Below are positions 11,830-24,087 of a stretch of 64,000 bases of DNA, one piece after another. This stretch comes from Trissonchulus latispiculum. Lineage: Eukaryota > Nematoda > Enoplea > Enoplida > Ironidae. Where the stretch lies: contig JASAND010011169.1 in NCBI GenBank assembly GCA_030248195.1, positions 1-64,000 of the forward strand, read 5' to 3'. The stretch's first letter is position 1; every line of letters begins with the position of its first letter. The notes under the pieces are model-generated. The model saw only the letters and a list, made by a program, of their open reading frames with translations. It was not told the origin of the DNA and searched no databases. Both the position numbers and the translations under genes were made by a program.

Positions 11830-14800
11830 ATGTCCGACTTTTCTCGTCCGTTTACCCGGACTTTAAAACGTTTTAAAAATGAAACTGTTCATTTATTTTC
11901 AGAATTGTCTCAAAATCAGGCACCAGCCCTTTTTGATAATTTTTTTAACCGAAACTGGAAACATTTTTTACCGGGGGGTCGGAGATCGGGGGCAATTATT
12001 CCCTCCCAAAATAATTCGGGACCTCCCCTCCCCCAAAATTTACATCCACCCCCAAATATTTTGGGGAATGGGGCTGCCTCTAACAGTGTGTCTGGGCCGT
12101 TGTCCGGGCAAGCTGGAGAAGGACCCCCTCTTCCCCAACAACTTCAAAATTTACATCCACCCCCAAATACCTTGGGGAATGGGGCTGCCTCTAACAGTGT
12201 GTCTGGGCCGTTGTCCGGGCAAGCTGGAGAGAGACCCCCCTTCCCCAACAACTTCTAAATTCTTCTACACCTCAAAATCAGTACCCCGTTCAGTCTGTTC
12301 AAGTGGGTGTAGGGGCTCAACCCCCTCAAAATACTAGTTCGTTCCGGTCTCTTCGGGTCTCCTCCGGCGTTGTCGGGACACTCTCCCGGCAGGTCGAGAA
12401 TGGAACCCCTTCCCCTCTCATGGGTCCAAATTTTCAACAAAATTTTGAACAAAATGCTGCAGTTCCGCCTGGCGTTGTCGGGATACTCTCCCGGCAGGTC
12501 AGAAACGGAACCCCTCCCCCGCCCATAGGCTCAAATTCTCAACAAAATTTTGGGGAAAATGTTATACGTTCAGAAAAAGGCTCTGTATATAATTCAGTCC
12601 ATAGTCAAAATTCGGGTATTGTGGTCGACGGGGAGGTTTCGAATCCAAAAAGTATCCCCGTACCCCATATGGAGCAGAAAATTGGTGCTGGGCAATATCT
12701 CCGGGTCCCCATTCAATCAGTCAAAAGTTCATCAAACCAAAACTTGTTCGGGGGAGCTCAAATTGCTTGCTCGGATTTGCACAGTGATTTTGTGGCTCCA
12801 AATCGCCTGGCAACTCCGGTGGGGGTTTTGCAGCCGGAGGGACACCACCCGCCTGTGTCCTGCCACTGGGAGGTCAAGGGCGTGGTGTTGCCCCCTTCCG
12901 GTGAAGGTCGCCCCCAGGGAGGCCTGCCTCCGGTACAACAAAGTTCAGCTGCGGGACCTCCCCCGGGTTTTTACGTACAACCGGAACATACGTATATTCA
13001 ACAAACTACGCTTCCGCGATCGTCTCCGGGACCCCTACCCTCCCCTCCCCCGCTTCAGATGCCCCTACCGTACTCTGTTAACAACGTCGGGAAAAAACAC
13101 GGAATGTCGGAAATTTCCCGTCACTCTACTCCGGACTCTATGCAAAACACAGATATTTCTGTTTTAAAATTTGACCCGAGCTTATTTCGTTATTATCTAG
13201 AAGTTTTGAGGGATGTGCCCCGTTATGACCCAAAATACGTATATTTCGAAGATTGGCTACCCCAGTTTAAGTCCGCTGTAGTCGTTCACTCTATTCCGGA
13301 GAACCAGTGGGGGCGTCTTTTGTGGAATAAATTGTCCGGGAAAGCCCAAATTTTTGCAGCCAAATGCGGACCAAAGGTCGTCGAGTCTTACGAAGACTTT
13401 TTGGAACTATTACAATTACAGTTTCCAAAACCACAGCGTTCGTTTCGGGAGCGGCTTTCAGCATTTGCACACCGGAAGCAGCTCCCCAACGAATCAGTAC
13501 GTCATTATATTTCCGAATTGCAGGCAATGGCCCTCGACCTTTGGGATACGCAGGAGGAGCGGGAACAAGAATGTGTTCAGCAGCTCTTTGCAGGGGTCCA
13601 AGACAAATTTGCTTCCGCTTTGGCCTCTCTTTTTGTTGATGAACAGCCCACTATGCAAGATGTTCGCCGGGTCATAGACCGTTTGGAGTCACGGGAGGCA
13701 CGCCCCCCGGAGGGAGACACTCTCTCCTATGACTTGCCAATTTATTATGTTGAGGAGGGGGGCACCGCTAAAAAAACCGCAACCTCAAAAAATTCCGACA
13801 TTCCATCACAGTCAAACTTGGAAGTCGCAGCTTCTCGTCTGGGGTTCCGAGAAATGAAAAACTGGTGTGAACTGCATATCCAAGAAGCCTTGAGTAAGTG
13901 GGATGAAGAGAAAAAGCAAAAGTTTTCTGTCCCGTGCAAATACTGTAAAAGACGCGGTCACCCACCGGAAAAATGTTGGGACCGTTATCCGTCCAAGGCT
14001 CCCCCGGGCTATAAAAACCGTCCTTCCCCAGAAAGAGTTGATCACGTAACTTATATGTCAAATACGTACCCTGTTCAGTATGCAGGACCTTCTCCCTACC
14101 AGCAACCATCTCACCCCATAAATTATGCCCCGGCTCCTCTCTCGTCACAACACGGACTCCCACCTGCCAACTCGCCCCCTGTTCAATATTCTGCTCCTGC
14201 TCCGGCCCTCCCACCCCCATCAAACTTGGGAAATCCGGGTGGCTATGTTGGCGCGCAAACTTCTCAGCCAACGACAATTTCAGCTCCGGCCACTACAACT
14301 CCGGCCCCATACCATACAGTACGTATGCAAAACGCAGGTGTTCCGGAGCTTTCTCAAAATTTTGTGCGAGCCTCGGATTCGGGGGTTTCAGCTCCGGCTG
14401 CACCTCCTTCTACAGGGAGGGCACCTCCGGCTCCACATGGGGTTACTGCGGAGCAGGCTAATCAAATTTTGAGCCAGTTTCAAATTGGTATGGTTTCTGA
14501 TCCGCATGGTAGCGAAGCTTCTCCAGGGGGGGTGGGCCCCTCTGAGCCTGTCGACTACCCGACTGATTCAGTCGACTCATCAAATATTCCAGATTTTGAT
14601 TATTCTTTTACGGAGTTCCAGCTGTCGAATGTTTTTTCAAAAATGGTTCAAAACTTTACTACCTTGCGGGCCATTCACAGAGATACTTTTAATTTTATGC
14701 AAGAATATTATCAGGCCCTGTCAAACCAAATGCAAGAAATGGCGTCTTTATTGCAACGTTTATGTCCAAATCAGTCGGAATTCGACTCAGTCATGCTTGA

Positions 14801-15596
14801 CAAAAGACAGCCTCCTCCCTCATGGACCGCGGAGTTTTCTCCCATACTCGGGGGCGCGACTGCCCCTTGCTGCCACCGGCCAGAAACTATTTCAGTAGGG
14901 ACAGAAACTGAAGAACCTGTCAGTCCAACGGCACTACAGGAGCCAGAAAAACCCCAAATGGGAGGTCCAACATCAGATGCAGTAACTCCGGGAGGGTCCA
15001 CCGGAATCGAATCCGACCAAGTACTGGCGGCAGCAGACAATATGCCAGCCATACTCGCCACCTCCGGGGGGACCAAAATTTTGGCTATTATCGACTCTGG
15101 GGCATGCATATCCATTATCAGTCCCCGGACAGTTAAGAGGATATTGAAGGGGGGCGCCAATGTTCAATTTTATAAACCGGATCCTATCACAGCAGTGGCA
15201 TCTAACAACGCACCTTTAAAAATTTCTGCTAAAGTTTTCGTCATTTTCACGGTGGGGCATAAAGAATATGGGTGGTCTTTTCATATGGCTCCTGACTTTT
15301 CTCGTGAGATGCTTATAGGCACTGATTTCATGAAAAGTTTTCACTGGGATTTGTTATTTTCTACGAATGAGGTGAATATGCAAGGGTTACGCCACCCATT
15401 ATTGTCATCAGCCGAAATTTACTCGGAATTTGTTGCAAATTGGTGTGCCGATGCGCCTGCGGTGATGTGTGTAAATTTGGAGACACCCCGCCCCCTCGGA
15501 GGTTTTGGCTCCGGCCCCCTCCTCCCCTGCTGTCCGGGGTCCGACCTGCTTTTTGAACCCGTTTATACCTGTAGAAAAAATGCAGGATCACTCTAA
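11830..15596 (+). pseudogene. gag: Gag-protease polyprotein with one frameshift
   Basis: The likely start is ATG 11830. That frame stops at 12256-12258, while the main frame is open from upstream of 12303 to TAA at 15594-15596. The break is one base missing in a C-run of the second of two 111-bp direct repeats (period seen at 12041 and 12152; the first copy has one more base). A single deletion or a read error would explain it. The product is Pro/Gly-rich at the start and has a helical retrotransposon-Gag domain at about residues 310-470 of the main frame. A CCHC zinc knuckle (CKYCKRRGHPPEKC, about 545-558) comes next, then a long Pro-rich linker. A retropepsin follows, with catalytic DSGA near 931 and a partner motif LIGTDF. 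It packages element RNA and cleaves itself. No pol follows. Confidence 0.85.
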
Positions 15597-18500
15597 AATC
15601 ATGTTTCAACGCCGTATATCTGAACTATTTGCACGAAACCCCTCATTTCTGCTAACCTGCCCTGCCCCAAGTTAATTTTCAAAAGAGGGGGTAAAACCCG
15701 GAGTCGTTATTTCGGATGATTGTTGCTTGCTTAGCCCGATTAATTTGCTGAAAAATAATTCTTGCAATTCCAAGAAAAATTATTTTCTAAGCTTTCCTTT
15801 GTTTTTATTTGAACCAAATACATACAGTTTATAGTTCAATTCGATTTAAATTTTTTAAATTTTATATGTTCCGGAACCTCCACATTTTGTCTTTTATACC
15901 TCCGGTACTATTGCCTGTTTTATTCAGTTTTAGGGCCATAAATTTAGGTATACACTTTTCAACTTACACCCTACACTTTCAGCTTAGCACTATAACCGTC
16001 TTATATTTTAATAATGCACATCTTTTCACGTACACCTAAACTGGTCACAATTTCCCTGCCATCAGCACATTTGCACGTTTTATTTCTAATTTAAGATCAT
16101 GTGTCTTCCTCCATTGATCCAACTGATTTCAGTGAGCAACGGCTGTCGGATTGGATTCAGGACCATCTTCCGGAGTGAAAGAATTCACAGGACCTAGCAC
16201 GGATCTATCTAAGTTTTGAATATTGTTGGTAAGAGTTTTTGGATTACTACTGTGCTTGGCAAGGACGCTCCGGGTTGGCTATAGACGGCCCGAGGCGCTT
16301 TGATCCCTGGCATGGCTAAAGTGTCAATGCTGTATTTTCCTGTGATAAACTTACTTTATTGTTTTTTAAATGCTCCCTTGGACCGGCCATGGCGCCAAAG
16401 TCGGTTCAGGGCCAAATCTATTTTCAATCTCAAATTGAAGGTAAAAATTTCTATGAAAATTCTAGAGTGGACGCGGGGGAACACGTTGTGTTTATTGTCA
16501 TTAATTTTCGGTTTTAACATCCGTGCATGATTTTGGTTTTGAGACCCGGATGCCTTTCGTAGTACCTTCATATGTATCTTCTTTTTGCATCGTCTTTTTG
16601 TATTTGCGTTCTTTTTAAAGTTTGTCTTTTAAAATTAATTTTTTTGCCATAAATGCTTCCAAAATGTTATGACTTTCTTTGTTTTTGGACTACCTAAGTC
16701 TCGTAAACTCTACAGGAATGTCTTTCGATTCTCCCGGAGGGCATCCAGGGTCTCTTTCATATTTTTGTCAACTACATGGTCATGCTAGATTCGTACTGTT
16801 TTATACGTTTATGTTTAATTAACTTTGTTTTAATCAATTTCCAATTCTTAACGTAAAATTTCGCTAACTTTGTGACTAATTATTTTTGTTTTGTGTTTTA
16901 GGTCCCTATCCCCTTGAGGTGCCGGTACGGGTCCAGGTCCGGATATATGGTATATGTGTACTATGTTTGTACTGTATTGAATGCGGGGTTGGGTTCGAGA
17001 TCTCTTATGCTTGTTGGAAAATTCTTTGTTTGTCCAATAATGTTTTTGCTTTGTTTGGAAAAAATTTTGTTTTAAAAGCAAGTGTGACTCTAGTAGGAAT
17101 GATGAGCCGGGCCCTTTCGGTATTGAGGGGCAAATAGGGTATTTTAGCTTCTAAAACCGGGTTGACGTTCGCGCGAACTGTCTCCAATTGATCAGTCGGG
17201 GGCTCCGCGGTTCTGCGCTGTGGGGCTAAGGATCCCTCGTCTGGTCCAGCAGGAGTCCCAGGGTTGGCCCGGTAACTGGTGATTGTGGGCCTGGTTAGTC
17301 TGTCTGGCCGGTGATTGGTTGTGGGGCTGGAGCGGCTTGCGCCGTGGGGCGCCCGCTCCCCTTCCGGAGGTTGGTCCGATGGTTGCTGTGGGGTCTACCC
17401 CCTACGGCGTGGTTCTTGGCGGCCTCCCTGGCCTATTATCTTCGAACTTTTATTATATCAGTCTGTATTTTATGATTCTTGTGCATTCCGGTTCCCTCCA
17501 CTCGTCCGCTCCCCCTCCCCCTTTCCCATCTTTTCTAACTCGTGTTGTGTTTTTTCATTCCATTTCTCTGCTTTATTTTGTCTGATAGGTTTACCAGGTT
17601 GGGAGGAATACATTGGGGTTTCTACTTTATGGGGTTTTCGCTTGATGATTATCTTTTTAAATTTTATTGATCTTTCAAACTTTCTCCTTCTATTTTCGCA
17701 GTTTCGGTCAAGATTCTTTCAAAAGGGTGCCCTCTAGTTCGGCTAGTCCGTCCTATATTTTTCGTATGTTACCCTTTTCCTAACTGTTTTGTTTTGTTTT
17801 TACTACTGTTCCTTGTACCGCGGGTTTACTATGCATAATTTTGTTACTGTCATCTATGCCCTATATTTTTGCCATTTTTGTCGGTGCAGCTAAATTTCCA
17901 TGTGTGTGCTTTACTTTTATGCAGCTTTATATTGGCATTTAATACGATTCGCGCATAATATGCTACTCCGGGGGAGGCTTCCCTGGATTGTGTACGCGTA
18001 TGTCATTTTGCTCTTTTCGCGCAATTTCTCATAAATTTCTATAAATTTTCCGTTGGAATAGCCTTAGTATTTGGTCGGCATTTATTCAGATTCGTATAAT
18101 ATGTCTACTCCGGTGGAGGCTCTCCCGGAGTCTTCACAATCTATTGTTGCTATATGGTTGACTTGTCCGGAGCACTGTGTAATTGTATGAAATCTTTCCC
18201 GGAGTTCTATACAACCATGTAAAACCTTTCTCGGAGGAGTTCTCTAGTGTTGTGTAGTTAAGTCCCACCGGAGTACAAGTTACGTTTTACGTTTCTAGGT
18301 GTCACTTCTGTCTTTCTACTACTTGTTGTGTTACATTTTGCCCAGTACAGTGTCTCTTGTAGCTAGTTTTCCCTTGTTTACTCTGATGTATATCTTTGAG
18401 GTGCAGAAGTATTTTCTATGGTTTTGTACTTGTTGTCTCGCTCCGGTAGTAAGTATTTTGAAGGTTATTTCCTAATGTATCGTTTGTTGTATGCAATTCC

Positions 18501-18927
18501 GGAGTGTTGTATATTGAGTATTTTGTAAATGTACATGTTGGTCCGACATTGTGTCTTCCGGAGTGGGTTCAAAATTGGGATGGGGTCTCCCGGAGTACCC
18601 TTCTCTTTTGTTTCGTGTGATCTCGTCGTGGCTCAAGGGTGTCCCAAACCGTATTTTGTCTATGTTGAGTCGGTGTAATCCGTGTGTAGTACGTGTCCCG
18701 GTATGTTCCGGAGTATCTTTATCTGTGTCTCGGAATCCCCTATGTGTATGTGTTTGTGTGGGGCCCGAGTAGTGTCCCCGGGAATCCGGACTCGAGGGAT
18801 ACGCAAATTTTTATCTTTTGCCGTTGTTTTCTAAAACGCGTTTTATCTGTACTAGTAGCTAGGGTACGTAGGTTAATTGTGTTTTATTACTAACCCTTGA
18901 GCCCTTGGCCGCGGCGGGGTCGCGCGG
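15597..18927 (+). other. Noncoding 3' half of the LTR element
   Basis: About 3.3 kb lies between the Gag-protease stop and the polypurine tract with no long open frame. It starts with a second copy of the polypurine tract (15678-15694). From about 16170 to 18790 the word CCGGAG or its close forms recur more than a dozen times (for example near 16172, 16732, 17361, 18108, 18165, 18203, 18502, 18557, 18589 and 18706). Possible roles are RNA structure, packaging or replacement of pol; none is shown. Confidence 0.7.
15678..15694 (+). other. Internal copy of the polypurine tract
   Basis: TTCAAAAGAGGGGGTAA is identical over 17 bases to the tract before the 3' LTR. It lies 82 bp after the Gag-protease stop. 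Confidence 0.75.
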
Positions 18928-18944
18928 TTCAAAAGAGGGGGTAA
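18928..18944 (+). other. Polypurine tract
   Basis: TTCAAAAGAGGGGGTAA ends two bases before the 3' LTR, the normal site for plus-strand DNA priming. Confidence 0.85.
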
Positions 18945-18946
18945 TC

Positions 18947-19471
18947 TGTGGAAATATTTCTAATAGTTCCGTTCATTTCTATGCAAATTAAGAAATTCTA
19001 TGCAACCGGTAAATACAAGCTTTTGTGTAGAGACGCTGGCTTGACTAGCTAATTGTACACTATAAAAGGCCGCGCATTCAAAATTTTAGGTTCAGTGTTA
19101 TTGGGAGAGAGGTTGTGTTAGGCGGCTTATTTTGGGGGCGCCATATTTTTAATTCTTCAAATATTACCGCCACTCATTTATTTCCGGACAATTTTGGGCC
19201 CTTTGAGCCCATCTTATAAGAGGTTTGTTCCGCATTTTATTTTTTGTTTTGTGCATCGTTTTGTATGAAGATATTCTGGTGCCTGTACAAATTGTCACTG
19301 TAAAGTTATATAAGAATTCTATATTTTTTGATGTTTTGAAATAAATCCGCTTTGTTATTTAACTTTCTGAGTAGTCGGCAGAGGTAATCGGATGACTTGA
19401 GTCGGACATACACACACTCTAGAACTGCAATTCTTCCATTTAATTCGAGATAGCTCAGTCTAATTTCTACA
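18947..19471 (+). repeat. 3' LTR
   Basis: 525 bp, differing from the 5' LTR at about three sites (for example A to G in ATTTTAGGTTC, and G to A and A to C near 19270-19290). AATAAA lies at 19340-19345. Confidence 0.93.
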
Positions 19472-19824
19472 CCAGATATTAATTTGTCAAGCTTTTAAAT
19501 TTAAATTTTCCGTCTGCAAATTCTGAAAATTCTATATAGATTTTGAATGTGGTTTTCTGTTTCCAAACAGTAAGAGTTTAACTTTTTCATGTATGTTGGC
19601 GGAATACCTACTTCCTTTTGGAGCCATCGACTTTGAACCATTATTACAAATTGTTTGCGTAGAGTTAAGAAGCCACCTTTATATCAAAATATAGCCGAAG
19701 ATTTTCTTTTTCCAATGGATACCTGGAAACGAACTTTGGTTTTTCTAGAGTTTTCACTGAATATTAGCATGAGTGCACCGTTGTTCTGAATTTTGCATTC
19801 TGAAAGCAAAGCCAAAATAAAGAA

Positions 19825-19875
19825 AGAGAGACATCAGTGACAGAGAGACATCAGTGACAGAGAGACATCACTGAC
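19825..19875. repeat. 18-bp tandem repeat, 3 copies
   Basis: AGAGAGACATCAGTGAC is repeated at 18-bp spacing; the third copy has ACTGAC in place of AGTGAC. Confidence 0.85.
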
Positions 19876-20284
19876 GCCATTTGATACTCTTCCAGTAGCT
19901 GGGAACCCTTTTCAGTTATTATAAAATCGCTCTGCGTTATGAACAAATTATAGCAAACATTCCAGGTTTATAATGCCAAAATACGAATGCAACTGTAGTA
20001 AACAGCATGGAAAGATGTTTACAAAAGCTAAAATATAGATTTTCGCAGTTTCGCCTCAGTAGACAGTCGACTTCCAAAATTTGTATTTTCACTGGACTGA
20101 AGGCACCAAAATGGAAACGAACATTTTTTAAAGCCACTGAGCTATTTCTGACGGTTGAGTTAGCTAAAGCCAGAAAGGTTGGCATTTTTGAAGAAATCAG
20201 TTTAGAAATCAGGGTCCATGTCAAGATAAGTCACTTTTTGATGCGTTCTGATCTACCTCTTGATTTCTTGAAGCTTTTATTTTC

Positions 20285-20545
20285 ACGGGGGTTCGGGGGT
20301 TCTTAATTTTTTGTAGAGATTTGATCTATAACTATGTTTAGTTTCATTTTTTGATGGGGGTTCTCGGGGTTCGTGGGGGTTCTTAACTTTTCAAAGAGGT
20401 TTGATCCGTGACTACATATATTTAGTTTCAAATTTTTGATGGGGGTTCTTAGGGTTCTGGGGGTTCTGCAATTTTTTTCAGATTTGATCCTCTACTGCCC
20501 AGTTTTAAGTGTTTACTGGAGGTTCTGAGGGTTCTGGAGTCCGGG
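20285..20545. repeat. Minisatellite of about 70-85-bp units, 4 copies
   Basis: Units begin with GGGGGTTC..GGGGGTTCT, followed by a TTTGATC..ACTA..TTTAGTTT segment (near 20285, 20354, 20439 and 20516). They lie within the inner part of the 11076-21778 element. Confidence 0.75.
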
Positions 20546-23270
20546 TGAACCGAAAAGTGTGTGTGCGTTGCCTTTACTTAGATCGAGGACGAACTTGTTG
20601 TTTTTGACGTCAGCTTTCGATTGATACCCATATTGTGGATATTGGATGTTTCATACACACAATTTTCAGTCTAAATTTATGAGAAAAGCCAGGGGTCCAA
20701 CCCAAGTACACCCCGATTATATGTTACAAATTATGGCCAATTTTTGATTGAATTACCTTTTGGCATTTAGCTTGTCGTCAGAGACAGTAAAGTTTAGTGA
20801 AAAGGGAGGCATACTAACAAGACAAACTTGCGGTCAATGTGATCACAGAATAATGTTTTATTCAATGCCGCAGCCTGTCAACTGCCCGCAGCTAACTGTA
20901 GGATATTACTCTTGAGTCCACGTGTTTGTAGCTTAGTTCTTAGTTTATATCACAGCATAGGGTAAACTTAAGAAATTAAAAGAGCAAAGAAGCACAATTA
21001 TGAAATCGCAAGCATATGTAAAATATAACAAAGTAAAAATGATAAAAACTTTTTACAGTTTAACGCTAGCAAAATTTTGAACATTTTAACAGGATTTTTT
21101 TACACTTTTTAGCACTACCTTTTTATACTTTTCACCATTTTCAACATAGATTTTTACATCTTTAGCACTTTTTAATACTACTTTTTCGAAAGTTGTGCAG
21201 ATTTTTACACTTTTTTACAGGTACACTACACCGCCAATCGTTAAAAAATAGGATTTCAGATATAACACACTAGACATATCTAAATCTGTCACTACTTTAA
21301 TGTAAAAAGGAAACGAATAGTTTCTGAACCCGCAAGATAGAGAATTGCGAGCAATAAACAAAATTCTTGATCAATTGTCAAATAAAATAAATTTTAGAGG
21401 ATCGGCTAATAGCTTTAGTGGCTGTGGTATGCCTGAACGTCTTAAATCCAATACTTCCAATGAATTATACTTGAATTATCCGTGAGTCATTACCATGGTT
21501 CATGGTACACAGGAAATGAGTTTAGGATTGAAACTTTTTTACATATTTGTTACACTTTAACACTTTTTACCCTATTAAATACAGGTGTGAAATTTGATTA
21601 CATACTTTTACACGTAAGTTAATAACCTAAGCGCTGTAACAACGTTGGGACATTTACATAAAAAAATCAAAAAATTTTGAATTACAATCGTTTTATAAAA
21701 ATTTCATTTGGAACCGGAGCCGGAAGCTAGAACCGGAACCGGAACAGGAACCGGTTTCAAAAATCGGTCCGAGCACTTGCGCAAAGCCATGATGGTAGCC
21801 AGCCCATTGTGTACTCTGTGACACCAAAAGTTTGTGCAAAAACAGCCTGCCAACCAAACCTGATTCACCAAAATTGTTGTCAAGGTTACTTCATCCATAC
21901 TAAGATTACCTAGAAAATCCCGCTATGGTACTACCGCCTTAAGTAAAAACTATTAAAAAGTCTGATAGTAGCTAACAAATGGGCGTTCTGGCGCAGCAGC
22001 ACGCCCATTAATTAGCTTTTGTTTAATTTTAATTAAGCATATTTAACTTGGAACTAAATTTAATAGTGTCCAATTTTAGCTGTGAATTAAATGAACTATA
22101 TCTAGAGAGTGTGAAACCTTGGCTATGAATTAAATGAACTAAATTTAATAGATAGTGTTAAACATTACTTTTTCCACTGCAGCAGATATTATCTTAGTTA
22201 GCCTCTGTTTAATTATAATTTAATCATAATTAACGATAAACTAAAATAAATGAAGCAACAATTACAGAAAGTAGTATAGCTTTTAGTTTTCTGTTGCCTT
22301 TGAACTTTTTGAAGTGTGATTAGAAAGACTGGTAACTAATAATATGATCATAACTAATATGATTAGTAGTAGTGTGAAAAAACTATTTTTGCCAAAATTT
22401 CTGTTTTATATTTGACCTAAAAGACAGAAAATTGTGGAACTTGTTAATATACCTATCTTTGTCGTATAATTATCATTCCATTTCGTCCCCATTAATGTTT
22501 ACCAGATGGATGAAGCGGCATGTGTAATGACTAAACTATAATTGGTTTGTTTCATGACTCAAAGTCAAAGCCATATTTTATTATTCCGAGTATTGATATG
22601 GTCTATTACAATCTTGGCTTGGATCATACGATAATTTATCATGAATATACTATGGGCCCACTACACCCTTGGCTTCAGCTTATACTATACATAATTATCT
22701 TTTTGCGTGACCATCTTGTGAAAGCAGATGTTATCGTGTTTTAACAAAATGTGTGATTATTTATACAAATGTTGTGCTTTTTTAACATCACATATTTTAC
22801 AGATAATTAGATAGATTGTGGATTGTCGAACGTGGATCAGAGAGTGTGAAAGGCAGGGTTTAGAGTTGCTTCAAGTAACCGGTGGTCTGCAAATAATCAG
22901 TTACATATGGCTTAGCATTTCCAACAACTTAGTGCATATTAATAAATACTTGAATCTGCTACTAAAGAAGATTGTTACAAGCTCTGAATTTCATAAATTA
23001 AATTAAGGTAACTTGAACCCTATCCCGATTGGTCCTTAATATACAAAAATATAAAATGGTGGTAGCAATATTTAAAAGTGGTATACAATTATTGAAAGCA
23101 CCAGGAAATAAAAAACTAGTGACTTTAATTCATATAATACAATTACCATAAGCAAAACTGGTATAATCGTCATTTAATATAAATCGTTTGTCATCAAAAG
23201 AACTCAGACTCTTTTTGTTTTGAAGTATGCTGTAAATACGTCCAACGCTGAATCTGATGTTTTTCATTAA

Positions 23271-23509
23271 ATGTCGGGATTCAGATTCCCCGATAAAGTT
23301 CATGTTGCAGAAACCACCTCTTTTTTACTTCTTTAGCTCTTTTCTTTTCCGTTCCATCACTATGCGGAATACTGTACATTATGGATTGACTCCTGTATAG
23401 AAGAGTGTACAGATGCATATAAAATTGATAAATTAAATTATTATGGATTACAGGACTTTTATACCGTGGTGAATATTGTATTTATTTCTAATAGAAAGGC
23501 TGGGGGGTT
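23271..23509 (+). pseudogene. Coding-like frame with one internal stop, upstream of the TBP-like sequence
   Basis: From ATG 23271 the frame reads 21 residues (starting MSGFRFPDKVHV) to TAG at 23334-23336, then about 58 residues to TGA. The second part is cysteine- and tyrosine-bearing (HHYAEYCTLW, CIEECTDAYK). The TAG also ends a strong acceptor-like tract, TTTTTTACTTCTTTAG, so 23337 onward may be an exon. I recognise no family. It may belong to the same gene as the TBP-like sequence that follows, but no phase-correct splice was found. Confidence 0.3.
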
Positions 23510-23616
23510 GGAGTTTTGATGGAATTATAGACTATTTAAGATAAAGAAGTCAAAAAAGATTCAATAGTAAAGCTAAAGCAGTTTGTTGACAGAATGCAAA
23601 TATTATCCATTTCTAC

Positions 23617-24087
23617 AGACTTATCAGCGTAGAGATTATGAAGACTGTCAATTTAGTGTTGAAAGGCAAATTTGCTTCACAAATTCATTTTGAAACAATT
23701 TCGAATGCAATGTATAATCATCGTCGATTTAGCGGAGCTGTACTGCGTTTGAAACTTTGTACATTTTTGCTATTTTAAACGGCATCCTTTCTATGCCTAG
23801 GAGCTAAATCTGAAGTAGTTGCTGATTATAGTATCACTGATTTAGCTAGTATTTTAAACACAGTTTTTATTCCACAAACTATGTGAAATGTTGTTGTTTC
23901 ACATCATCCTGGATATTACGTGTACCTAGAGTCCTTGTATGGGAGGTTACGACTAATTCATCCAAGTTCTTGCTTAGAATTGCAAATTTATAATGGGTTA
24001 GTTTTGTAAATGAACGGTGTAACAATTCGACTATTTCATAATGGCAAATTTTTTAGTGTTGGAGTAACATATGAAACTGATGCTTAG
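23617..24087 (+). pseudogene. TATA-box-binding-protein-like (TBP fold) pseudogene
   Basis: One frame aligns along both TBP direct repeats. In repeat 1, TVNL is followed at the TBP spacing by NAMYNHRRFSGAVLRLK, compared with the conserved NAEYNPKRF of TBP, and then by GAKSE. In repeat 2, NVVVS is followed by an LESL segment, then NGLVL, then LFHNGKFFSVG, compared with the PGLIYR and IF-SGK motifs of TBP. Spacing between the second-repeat landmarks matches TBP to within a residue or two. Four in-frame stops occur, TAA 23776, TGA 23884, TAA 24007 and TAG 24085, yet there is no frameshift. An acceptor-like TTATCCATTTCTACAG precedes 23617. TBP normally binds promoter DNA as a saddle to nucleate transcription. 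This copy is divergent and broken, and lies between the long inverted repeats. Confidence 0.6.

Larger units (their letters stand above)
11276..19471 (+). mobile_element. LTR retrotransposon, Gag-protease only, recently inserted
   Basis: Two 525-bp LTRs bound an 8196-bp element. TG...CA ends are flanked by a 4-bp repeat CCAG (11272-11275 and 19472-19475; ACCAG is possible if the end is read one base earlier). I count only about three differences between the LTRs, so the insertion is young. Inside are a primer-binding site, one long Gag-protease frame, a 3.3-kb region with no long frame, and a polypurine tract. No reverse transcriptase, RNase H or integrase motif is visible. The element would need help from a related complete element. 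It landed inside the hAT-type element at 11076-21778. Confidence 0.9.
11076..21778. mobile_element. hAT-type element (GGTTCC subterminal family) split by an LTR retrotransposon
   Basis: The left end TAGTGCTCGGATCGGTTCC is mirrored at the right by AATCGGTCCGAGCACTT. Flanks GCGCCAAG (11068-11075) and GCGCAAAG (21779-21786) agree in 7 of 8 bases. The outer 100 bp on each side are runs of GGAACC/GGTTCC-type hexamers. The same family is present intact at 46876-48358. Without the LTR element it would be about 2.5 kb. Its inner part (19472-21700) has an 18-bp repeat, an 80-bp minisatellite and an AT-rich stretch full of TTTTACACTTTT-like words, but no transposase. Confidence 0.7.
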
